This document shows, in pieces, positions 45,825 to 55,655 of a stretch of 64,000 nucleotides of DNA. Origin of the DNA: Loripinus fragilis (taxonomy: Eukaryota; Mollusca; Bivalvia; Lucinida; Lucinidae); NCBI GenBank assembly GCA_964019695.1, contig OZ026516.1, positions 99,448,368 through 99,512,367 on the forward strand, in the 5' to 3' direction. A program made the position numbers and the translations under genes. Position 1 is the stretch's first letter; the number at the start of each line of letters is the position of its first letter. The notes beneath the pieces are model-generated. The model had not been told where the DNA came from, ran no database searches, and saw only the letters and a list, made by a program, of their open reading frames with translations.

Positions 45825-48800
45825 TGGGGGGCAAGATAAACTGGCCTGGACAGCTTAACCCCCACCCCTGTAACTAAGTATACAGAACAATCTGACAAAG
45901 AAATCAGCTGAATTTGACTTGAATTATGTTTAATGTTGATACATCTTCACAATCAGATAGATTAAAATAAGTAGAATTAGCAAAAACATTTTACTTTGAT
46001 ACCCAGGTAGGTGGGGGGCAAGATAAACTGGCCTGGACAGCTTACCCCCTACCGCTGCAATAAAACATACGGAACAATGAGACAAAGAAAACAGCTAAAT
46101 TTGACTTGAATTATGTTTATAATTGATACATCTTTACATTCAGATAGTTTAAAATAAGAAGAATAGGCACACTACTTTTACTTGATACACAGGTTGGTGG
46201 GGGGCAAGATAAACTGGCCAGGACAGTTTACCCCCCACTCCTACAACTAAGCATACAGAACAATCTGACAAAGAAAACAGCTGAATTTGACTTGAATTAT
46301 GTTTATTATTGATACATCTTCACAATCAGATAGATTAAAATAAGTAGTATAGGCACAATACTTTTACTTTGATGCCCAGGTGGATGGGGGGCATGATAAA
46401 CTGGCCTGGACAGCTTACCCCCCACCCCTGCAACTAAGCATACAGAACAATCTGACAAAAAACAGCTGAATTTGACTTGAATCATGATTATAATTGATAA
46501 ATCATCATATTCAGATAGTTAAAAATGAGAAACCTTAGCAAAAAAATTTGACTTTGATACTCAGGTGGGTGGGGGTCAAGATAAACTGGCCTGGACATAA
46601 TTGATACCCCCACCCCTGTAACTAAGTATACGGAACAATCCGACAAAGAAATCAGCTGAATTTGACCTTGATTATGTTTTAGATTGATACATTTTCACAA
46701 TCAGATAGATTAAAATAAGAAGAATTAGCAAAATAATTTTACTTTCATACCCAAGTGGGTGGGGGGGCAAGATAAAATGGCCTGGACAGCTTACCCCCAC
46801 CCCTGCAACTAAGCATACAGAACAGTCTGACAAAAAAAAAACCCAGCTGAATTTGACTTGAATTATGTTTATTATTGATACATCTTCACATTCAGATAGT
46901 TTAAAATAAGAATAGGCACAATACTTTTACTTTGATACCCAGGTGGGTGGGGGGCAAGATAAACTGGCCTGGACAGCTTACCCCCCACCCCTGCAACTAA
47001 GCATACAGTACAATCTGACAAAGAAAACAGTTGAATTTGACTTGAATTATGTTTATAATTGATACATCATCACATTCAGATAGTTTAAAATGAGAGAACT
47101 TAGCAAAAAAATTTTACTTTGATACTCAGGTGGGTGGAGATCAAGATAAACTGGCCTGGACCGCTTACCCCCCACCCCTGTAACTAAGTATACGGAACAA
47201 TCCGACAAAGAAATCAGCTGAATTTGACTTGAATTATGTTTAAGATTGATACATCTTCACAATCAGATAGATTAAAATAAGTAGAATTAGCAAAATAATT
47301 TTACTTTGATACCCAGGTAGGTGGGGGGCAAGATAAACTGGCCTGGACAGCTTACCCCCTACCACTGCAATAAAACATACGGAACAATGCGACAAAGAAA
47401 ACAGCTGAATTTGACTTGAATTATGTTTATAATTGATACATCTTTACATTCAGATAGTTTAAAATAAGAAGAATAGGCACAATACTTTTACTTTGATACC
47501 CAGGTGGGTGGGGGGCAAGATAAACTGGCCTGGACAGCTTACCCCCCACCCCTGAAACTAAGTATACGGAATAATCCGACAAAGAAAACAGCTGAACTTC
47601 ACTTGAATTATGTTTATAATTGATACATCAACAAATTGAGATAGTTTAAAATGAGAAACTTAGCAAAATAATTTTACTTTGATACTCAGGTGGGTGGGGG
47701 TCAAGATAAACTGGCCTGGACAGCTTACCCCCCACCCCTGTTACTAAGCATACAGAACACTCCGACAAAGAAAAGAGCTGAATTTGACTTCAATTATGAT
47801 TATAATTGATAAATCATCATATTCAGATATTTTAAAATTAGAAAACTTAGCAAAAACATTTTACTTTGATACTCAGGTGGGTGGGGGTCAAGATAAACTG
47901 GCCTGGACATAATTGATACCCCTCACCCCTGTAACTAAGTATACCGAACAATCCGACAAAGAAATCAGCTGAATTTGACTTGAATTATGTTTTAGATTGA
48001 TACATTTTCACAATCAGATCAATTTAAATAAGTAATATTAGCAAAACAATTTTACTTTGATACCCAAGTGGGTGGGGGGCAAGATAAACTGGCCTGGACA
48101 GCTTACCCCTCACCCCTGCAACTAAGCATACAGAACAATCTGACAAAGAAAACAGCTGAATTTGACTTGAATTATGTTTATTATTGATACATCTTCACAT
48201 TAAAATATTTTAAAATAAGAAGAATAGGCACAATACTTTTACTTTGATACCCAGGTGGGTAGGGGGCAAGATAAACTTGCCTGGACAGCTTACCCCCCAC
48301 CCCTGTAACTAAGTATACGGAACAATCCGACAAAGAAAACAGCTGAATTTTTACTTGAATTATGTTTTAAATTGATACATCATCACATTCAGATAGTTTA
48401 AAATGAGAAAACTTAGCAAAATAATTTTTCTTTGATTCTCAGGTGGGTGGGGGTCAAGATAAACTGGCCTGGACAGCTTACCCCCCACCCCTGTAACTAA
48501 GTATATGGAACAATCTGACAAAGAAAACAGCTGAATTTCACTTGAATTATGTTTTAAATTGATACATCTTCACAATCAGATAGTTTAGAATAAGTATTAT
48601 AGGCACAATACTTTTACTGTGATACCCAGGTGGGTGGGGGGCAAGATAAACTGGCCTGGACAGCTTACCCCCACCCCTGCAATTAAGCATACAGAACAAT
48701 CTGACAAAGAAAACAGCTAAATTTGACTTGAATTATGTTCATAATTGATACATCATCACATTCAGATAGTTAAAAAAGAGAAAACTTAGCAAAATAATTT

Positions 48801-49550
48801 TACTTTGATACTCAGGTGGGTGGGGGTCAAGATAAACTGGCCTGGACAGCTTACCCCCCACCCCTGTAACTAAGTATACAGAACAATCCGACAAAGAAAA
48901 CAGCTGAATTTCACTTGAATTATGTTTATAATTGATACATCATCACATTCAGATAGTTTAAAATGAGAAAACTTAGCAAAATAATTTTACTTTTATACCC
49001 AAGTGGGTGGGGGGCAAGATAAACTGGCCTGGACAGCTTACCCCCACCCCTGCAACTAAGCATATAGAACAATCTGACAAAGAAAATAGCTGAATTTGAC
49101 TTGAATTATGTTTATAATAGATACATCTTCACATTCAGATAGTTTAAAATAAGTAGAATTAGCAAAATTATTTTACTTTGATACCCAAGTGGGTGGGGGG
49201 CAAGATAAACTGGCCTGGACAGCTTACCCCCCACCCCTGTAACTAAGTATACGGAACATTGCGACAAAGAAAACAGCTGAATATGACTTGAATTATGTTT
49301 ATAATTGATACATCTTCACATTCAGATAGTTTAAAATAAGTAGAATTAGCAAAATAATTTTACATTGATACCCAAGTGGGTGGGGGGCAAGATAAACTGG
49401 CCTGGACAGCTTACCCCCCCACCCCTGCAACTAAGCATACAGAACAATCCGACAAAGAAAACAGCTGAATTTGACTTGAATTATGTTTACAATTGATACA
49501 TCATCACATTCAGATAGTTTAAAATAAGTAGTATTAGCAAAATAATTATG
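45825..49550 (-). repeat. Foldback right arm: about twenty ~187-bp units, inverted
   Basis: The same unit in opposite orientation is repeated about 20 times; GGACAGCTTACCCCC-type sequences fall near 45853, 46037, 46222, 46408, 46786 and so on to 49408. Two rare variants recur 7 units apart: ACATAATTGATACCCC at about 46596 and 47906, and CCTACCRCTGCAATAAAACA at about 46045 and 47353. This indicates a ~1.31-kb, seven-unit block duplication. Confidence 0.9.
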
Positions 49551-49869
49551 CTTAAAATCACTTAATCTTGATATTTTTTATTCAAGATGATGTTAAAGTT
49601 TTACCGATATTAACCCCACAGGCACCAATTTCTCACTTTAAGACTTGTATAGGACCTGAATTCATTAAAATGATACAGAAAAATAACAAAATAACATACA
49701 TATATTTTTACTTGTGTTGGCGGGGGGCAAGATAAACCGGCCTGGACAGCTTGCCCCCCGGGGGTGAAGATAACCAGGGTGGGGGGCAAGATATCCCGGG
49801 ACAGCTTGCCCCCCGGGGGGCAAGCTGTCCAGGGGGGCAAGATAAACTGTTACACCGGTCGAGGCGGGA

Positions 49870-50805
49870 GCGCCTCTAAAAATGCCATTTGCGGCAGATA
49901 CCAATGATTTTCACATGAATATGTTATTATCCAAAGATGGAGAAGGTGTGCGCAGCAGATAACCCGATATCGCTTTAAATAAGCTGATGTTGTTTTAGAA
50001 ACGAAATGATTAACAATTGATTACATAAGACCTTTTCCTTTTCGAGAGGGTATTTTTTCCTATAGTTTTCTGTGCCATTTGAGAATAGAAACCATATTCT
50101 TCATTTAGAAATGAAGAATGTTGGTGTCTATGCCAAATATCAAAAGTGCGAAACGAACGAATCAAAGAAATTACCCCATCCGTCACCTTCTAGCGAAAGC
50201 GAAACAGAAGAATTGACTTGGGGGATGCGTTCATCTTCTTTATAAAAAGCTCAAACTTGTATTGGAAAATCCCTGCATATAAAATACCTGTACATTTCTG
50301 GGGTTATATATAGAGTTCATAGTACACATTCTATAAATAGGTCCACGTGCAAAATTGTAGGTCTAATGGCCGAAAAACCTGTTTGAGTGCATTCTTTTGC
50401 GGAATTATATATATTGTCGACAGACGCTTGTCACTGTGTATGTGCATCATAGCAGAACAAGGTATGCAGTTTGTTCCTATTTTGATGAATGGAAATGACC
50501 GTTAGTTTTGTGCATTTTTGATTTAGTTAAATATCACGTGCATGTGTACTAACAACTCTACTGTAAAAGCACATATTCCAGATAAGTGAATTTTTCATTC
50601 TTAACCCTGTGAAGAATAAAAATCTAATTGTATGATGTTCAATGTCCGATTAATTGCACACAACAGAGGATTTCCTGAAACAGGCCATTGACATTTCTTT
50701 TTTCTTTTTGGCTATTTGATAGAAAACAGTAAGAACCCTGATGTGCTACCCATTCTGCAACATAGTCATCTGGGTCTCCACTAACAGGGGTGTGGAAATA
50801 GTAAA
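49870..50805. other. No recognised feature
   Basis: Nothing supported. Confidence 0.3.
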
Positions 50806-51175
50806 ATTTTCTACTTGTCCAGGGACAAGTAAATGGCCATAAGGTACTTGTCCAAAGAAAATATTCACTTGTCCGAAAGCACAGATTAGCTTTTACATGT
50901 ACATGTACCTTTCTGTGCCTTTACTCTTTCGAAATATGAAACCCTATGTGAACTGTCTTGTAAACAGTGTAGATCCAGATCAGCTGGCTTCTAAAGCCAG
51001 CTGATCAGGATCCACACTGTTTTCATTGCAACATATGAACTCGTAATAATTAATCAAAATATGAAATACAGAATTGTATTATAAACTTTGAACATAAATT
51101 TGTACTTGTCCAAGGACAAGTAAATAGAAATTTTCAACTTGTCCTGAATGAATTGGGACCAGGTCCGACAAGTCG
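50806..51175. repeat. ACTTGTCC motif repeats flanking a hairpin
   Basis: TACTTGTCCAGGGACAAGTA near 50812 and TACTTGTCCAAGGACAAGTA near 51104 are palindromes followed by similar text with further ACTTGTCC copies. The CAGATCAG hairpin at 50962-51022 lies between them. Confidence 0.55.
50962..51022. repeat. CAGATCAG hairpin element, inner arm CTGGCTT, most complete copy
   Basis: AAACAGTGTAGATCCAGATC plus AGCTGGCTT pairs with its reverse complement over 29 bp with only two mismatches around a CTA loop (50991-50993). This copy retains both outer arms and defines the family. Confidence 0.8.
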
Positions 51176-51290
51176 GGCATGGTATTACCACAGTCCTGCC
51201 ACTAGAACAGCCTACATTGAAGTCCTTGATTGGTCTGCTCCTGTGGAGCCTTCCGATCAGGGTCTGCATTGTTGCTTGAATTGCATAAAC

Positions 51291-51484
51291 CATAGGTCCA
51301 GATAAGGATTTTTTTTTTTAGTATAAAATTGTAATTATTTTCTTACCCATCAATTTAAACATGTGTTTTGGGTGCTCAGAAGACTGTCTCATTGAGAGGG
51401 TTCTTTTGAGTACCCACATCATATGTTTTGAATAGGAAATAAAGAAACTACTTCTCCTTTACACACTCTTATCTGGAGGCCTGT
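51291..51484. mobile_element. Palindromic MITE with GTCTC-core hairpin, copy 2 (inverted)
   Basis: Matches 38911-39103 in reverse orientation, with ends AGGTCCAGATAAGGAT and, reverse-complemented, GGCCTCCAGATAAGAGT. The core GACTGTCTCATTGAGAGGGT is slightly decayed. Confidence 0.7.
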
Positions 51485-51681
51485 AAATAATTTTACTGTA
51501 CATTTTAAACATGATGTACATAGTTGTACAAATGTATACCAAATTAGTCGCATCATGGTTTTACAACATTATCTAATACAACTTTTCAAGTTGTCAACTC
51601 TGTGCCTGTGGTTCATACATACATTTCACATTTTTTTATTTGCATAATTTATCAACCATCAGTTGTTTTTTGGTTTTTATT

Positions 51682-52100
51682 TTACATATATTCTGGGTAC
51701 TCAAAAGAACGGTCTCATTGAGACAGTTCCATTGAGCACCCACAACATGTTTTGTATGAGAAACAGGCAAATTAAATTTTGATTACACAAATTAAATTTT
51801 GATTACACAGATTTAAATGTAGTGTGTTCATAAACATTTGCACTGTGTTGTCTTTTGGTAATCAACTATATATGCAGCCCAAGCATGCCATAATTTGATC
51901 AAATGGGTAATTGTCAATCTGAATTTGTGTCATGTATGCTGATTAGAACTGTCTCTGTGAGACTATTCAAGCCAGCATACACAGACACATGACAAGGTAT
52001 TATCTAGACTGAGTTGTTACAAGATTGTGTATGGAAATGCATCGTTTATGCTTGACAGCACTGTCTCCTGAGACAATTCTATAACAAGCATTTACGAGTT
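51682..52100. repeat. Three successive hairpins with GTCTC core, downstream of LINE ORF2
   Basis: Hairpins lie at 51682-51754 (core GAACGGTCTCATTGAGACAG, outer GGGTACTC/GAGCACCC), 51924-51995 (core ACTGTCTCTGTGAGACTA, outer TGTCATGTATGCTG with CAGCATACACAGACACATGA) and 52043-52100 (core CACTGTCTCCTGAGACAATT, outer CGTTTATGCTTG/CAAGCATTTACG). The first is related to the palindromic MITE. The other two share only the core. On the minus strand they follow the LINE stop codon and may belong to its 3' UTR. Confidence 0.6.
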
Positions 52101-52145
52101 CAGACGTAGATATCAGTGTAAACAAGTAAGATATCGGTATTAAAA

Positions 52146-52670
52146 TTAATGTGGTAGGTACAACAGTTCAGTGCGAGATTTAAAAGCTTGAAAAATGAAA
52201 GAGCTTAAGTTGCGTATTGTTTTTTGGTTCGATGAATTAATTAAGTCAACAAATTTAAACATGCTTGGACGTTTCCAATAATATTTATGAATAAATTTAC
52301 TTCTGATTTCCTTAAACAATGAACACTCAATAACAAAATGGTATTCGTCTTCAATTGCATTGCATGTTCTACATTTTCTTTCATCAAGGGGAATACTATT
52401 AGGTCTTGCCCATCTGCCAGCTTCAATTTCCAGACGATGTGATGACATACGTAATCTGCTAAAAACCTTTTGAAATTTTGAGATATTTATTTTTTCAAGA
52501 TATGGCTGAAATTGAAACACTGCAACTGATCTATAAAATACTGCCCTAGTTGATGAGTGTAGTCTAGAGTGCCAATTTTGTATAAATGTGTCTGTAAGCC
52601 GTTGTTTGAAAATGGTCATAAAGGCATTATAATTTCCTACCCCTTGTGCAAGCCAAACTTCATGAAACCC
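52146..52670 (-). pseudogene. LINE ORF2 C-terminal tail, separated by one TAA
   Basis: This segment continues the ORF2 frame directly after TAA at 52671-52673 (GFHEVWLAQGVGNYNAF follows the stop). It encodes a tail with RKCRTCNAIEDEYHFVIECS, the CX2C..H..C motif found at the C-terminus of many LINE ORF2 proteins. The protein ends at 52146-52148 (stop). The frame is otherwise open, so a single nonsense change, plausibly TTA to TAA, separates it from the main body. Confidence 0.85.
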
Positions 52671-55655
52671 TTATGATAACAAAAGGTGTTTAACAAGTGA
52701 TGCCCAGTTGGTAGTATTTTGCCTTGATTCCAAATCATTTAACATCATTCTGTAGACTAGATTTATGTATTTATTATCATTTGACATTAGAATCTTAAAC
52801 CAATATTTCACTATGATTAGGTACCTTTTTGTTATCAGAGTTGTTCTGCCAAGTTCACCATATACAAAATCATTTTGTGTTGACTTTTTGACCCCAAGTA
52901 ATTGTTTGCAAAATTGAAGATGTACCCTTTCTAATGAATTCCCCTGAATAAACCCCCAAACCTCACTACCATAATTCAAGATGGGTGTGATCAATTTATC
53001 AAAAAGTTCAAGTTTGTGTTTTGGAGGAATGAATGTAAATTTGTACAGATATTTATTAAGTTTAAAAATAGCTTTCTGGGCCTGACCTGAAAGAGTATTT
53101 TGTGTTTCTGAAAAAGAACCACCTGCTGTAAATATAATTCCTAAATATTTGAAACTTTTAACAATCTCTATCTGATTTCCCCCATAGTAAAATTCTAAGT
53201 TTCTGGGAAGAACTCCCCCCTTCCTGAACACCATTATCTTTGTTTTTGCTGCATTCACTGTTAGCTTCCATTTTTGACAATATTCTGACAATAAATTTAG
53301 GCCTTCTTGTAGCTGATTAGCACTATTTCCAAAAATTACTATATCGTCTGCATACAATAACATAAACACTTTGACCATTTCTATATCTAAACCTTCGATA
53401 CCTGACTGTACAAAATGCTCTTCTATATCATTTAGGAACAATGAAAACAATAAAGGTGATAGACACTCTCCCTGACGTACTCCGAGGCCACAATAAAATT
53501 CATTGCCCAGATGATTATTATGCTTGACTCTTGATTTCACACTAGAATATATAGACATAATAATGTTGAGCACCCTACCCCTTAATCCAAATTTGATCAA
53601 TTTATACCACAGATTTTCTCGCACAACATAGTCAAATGCTTTGGTGAAGTCCACAAATGCACAATAAAGCTTCTTACCTTGATTAATGACATGTGAAATT
53701 AAACCATGCAGAACATAAAGATTATCTGTCGTACCCATCCCTGGCCTGAACCCCGCTTGTGCTTCAATAAGAATATAGTATCTCTCAGCCCAGTCAGTAA
53801 GCCTATTATTTAATACTCTAGTGAAAAGTTTGCCAAGAATGCTCAACAAAGTTATGCCCCTATAATTGCCCACATCATTGAGACTGCCTTTTTTATGTAG
53901 AGGGATGATATACCCTTCTGACCAATCTTCAGGGAAATAACCGGATGCAAAAATTTGATTAAAAAGATTACATAACGTGGATGTGAAAATATGCTTGCCA
54001 TAAATTAAAAACTCATTGATTAGCATGTCAGGACCTCCTGATTTGTTTAATTTTAACTGTTTAATTGCATTTAGAATTTCTTCTTGTGTGAAATCCAGAT
54101 TCAGCTCAGCAAACATAATGTTAAATTCATTTTCAGCATATCTTTCATTGAAGTGCAAAATATCTTCATCGGGGGTGTAAAAAGGGTCATCGGGATTATT
54201 TACTGATTTAAAATACTGTTCAAAGGAAGATAACGGTATGTTTGCTGGCTTCACATTGCTCAACTCCTTCAGCATATTCCAGTATAATTTTGCATTTGTA
54301 TATTTAGCACTTAAAAATTTATTTGTTTGTCCTTTATCATAGTTATATCTGCATTTGCGAATTAATTTTTTATATTCTGATCTAGCTTTTACCATATTTT
54401 TTCTGTTCTCATCAGTTTTATTGTCTCTGAATTTATCCAACATATACAAAAATGTAAACTTTTTCTCTTTACACTCATCATTATACCAAGGTTGTTCTTT
54501 TTCAACTGGAATATCCTGAATCATACTATTTTGGTCATTGTTCCTAAATTTCTTGAAAAATGGTTTAGCTGTGAAATCAATAATCTCTACAAAATCTGTC
54601 AGGCACGTATCTATTTCCACAGGACTAGTACATTGAGTAATTTTCTCATTAAGTGAACTTAATTTATGTGTAGTTGTATCACGTTCGAGCCTTTCTATAA
54701 ATTCTGCCTTCAAATCACTATTCCACTTATATTTACCCTGAACCGTCTCAGAATTTTCAAATTGAATATTCTGAGACTCTTCAGTGCCAAATTCAAAAAC
54801 AAATTTAATTAGGCAGTGGTCTGATAGTTTATTTGGTTCATGTATATCAAAACAATTGATGAAATTGAAGAAATCAGGTTTGGCCAGAACATAGTCAACT
54901 ACACTTCTTCCCCTGTGACCTACAAAAGTATATTTACCAATACCATAATCATTACCTACACGACCATTCATTATTCTCAGCCCTGTTTGTTTACAAAAAT
55001 CTAACAATAAATTTCCATTGTTGTTTGTATGACCTTGGTCTTCTGAAAAGCGCTGTAAATACATATCTGGGCTATAATCATTTGGGAGGTGTGGCATGTG
55101 AATGACATCATCATCATCAACTACAAAATCAGGTTTGATAGAGGACCTAGCATTGAAATCGCCACATATTAAAATATTGCAGTTGTTCTGGCCTTTATTT
55201 TCTACATATAAAACAGATTCTAAAAGTCTATCAAAGATGTTTGACTCAACCAGGGTTTGTCTACTACTGTCATCAGGGGTGACATAGCACAAGCAAATAT
55301 ATAGGTCTTCATTTAATGATATAACAGATTTATTAAGTTTAACCCATACTATGTCATCCTCTGATTTGTAGACTAGAGTTTCTTTACTAACATATTTGTC
55401 CCTTATATAAATGATCAACCCTCCTGAGTTTCTTTTGCAATTATTTTTGACTGTCTCACGGTTAAGTATGTATGGCTCAAAATTACTAACGGATATCTCA
55501 GAAAATCTGTCAGTCCATGTTTCCGTTAGAAGAACGATATCACTAGAACTGAAAATACTCCTAAATTCTTCTGTTTGCAGTTTATTTGTCCTACGCGAAA
55601 TTAAACCTTGGCAATTTAAAAGTGAACAGCGAAGCGACACCTTCTCCGGAATTTT
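52671..55655 (-). CDS. LINE ORF2: APE endonuclease and reverse transcriptase
   Basis: This protein nicks target DNA and primes reverse transcription of element RNA. Counting from the GTG at 55640, the endonuclease has LNCQGL (8-13), LLTETW (E40), CGDFNARS (159-166), GRSVVDYVLAKPDF (244-257) and LSDHCLI (272-278), all expected catalytic blocks. The reverse transcriptase runs from about residue 515 to 800, with KLNKSGGPD, GYIIPLHKKGS, FRPGMGTTDN, FVDFTKAFD (662-670), VRQGECLSPLLFSLF and the intact YADD box at 763-766. No ATG occurs before residue 182. The frame is continuous with ORF1 across UAG (55656-55658), so I start it right after that codon. It ends at a TAA (52671-52673) that is probably a mutation. 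Confidence 0.93.
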   Translation of the reverse strand, partial: KIPEKVSLRCSLLNCQGLISRRTNKLQTEEFRSIFSSSDIVLLTETWTDRFSEISVSNFEPYILNRETVKNNCKRNSGGLIIYIRDKYVSKETLVYKSEDDIVWVKLNKSVISLNEDLYICLCYVTPDDSSRQTLVESNIFDRLLESVLYVENKGQNNCNILICGDFNARSSIKPDFVVDDDDVIHMPHLPNDYSPDMYLQRFSEDQGHTNNNGNLLLDFCKQTGLRIMNGRVGNDYGIGKYTFVGHRGRSVVDYVLAKPDFFNFINCFDIHEPNKLSDHCLIKFVFEFGTEESQNIQFENSETVQGKYKWNSDLKAEFIERLERDTTTHKLSSLNEKITQCTSPVEIDTCLTDFVEIIDFTAKPFFKKFRNNDQNSMIQDIPVEKEQPWYNDECKEKKFTFLYMLDKFRDNKTDENRKNMVKARSEYKKLIRKCRYNYDKGQTNKFLSAKYTNAKLYWNMLKELSNVKPANIPLSSFEQYFKSVNNPDDPFYTPDEDILHFNERYAENEFNIMFAELNLDFTQEEILNAIKQLKLNKSGGPDMLINEFLIYGKHIFTSTLCNLFNQIFASGYFPEDWSEGYIIPLHKKGSLNDVGNYRGITLLSILGKLFTRVLNNRLTDWAERYYILIEAQAGFRPGMGTTDNLYVLHGLISHVINQGKKLYCAFVDFTKAFDYVVRENLWYKLIKFGLRGRVLNIIMSIYSSVKSRVKHNNHLGNEFYCGLGVRQGECLSPLLFSLFLNDIEEHFVQSGIEGLDIEMVKVFMLLYADDIVIFGNSANQLQEGLNLLSEYCQKWKLTVNAAKTKIMVFRKGGVLPRNLEFYYGGNQIEIVKSFKYLGIIFTAGGSFSETQNTLSGQAQKAIFKLNKYLYKFTFIPPKHKLELFDKLITPILNYGSEVWGFIQGNSLERVHLQFCKQLLGVKKSTQNDFVYGELGRTTLITKRYLIIVKYWFKILMSNDNKYINLVYRMMLNDLESRQNTTNWASLVKHLLLS

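Larger units (their letters stand above)
43679..49858. mobile_element. 6.18-kb foldback element with tandem-repeat arms
   Basis: The left end CCGGTGTCCCAGTTTATCTT and the right end, reverse-complemented, CCGGTGTAACAGTTTATCTT are terminal inverted repeats. Inside come a GC-rich segment of GGGGGGCAAGATAAAC / CAAGCTGTCC motifs, a ~280-bp unique segment present at both ends (ACACAAGTAAAAATATAT to TTGATATTTTTATTC in either orientation), and then tandem ~187-bp units. Units run one way to about 45818 and the opposite way from there to 49550. The arms meet with practically no loop. No protein is encoded. This architecture is that of foldback elements (FB, Galileo, TU type). No clear target duplication is visible. 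Confidence 0.85.

Noticed and set aside
55638..55640. GTG at 55640 as a bacterial-style start of ORF2
   Set aside because: The element is eukaryotic. The frame is continuous back to the UAG of ORF1, so the GTG is not a supported start.
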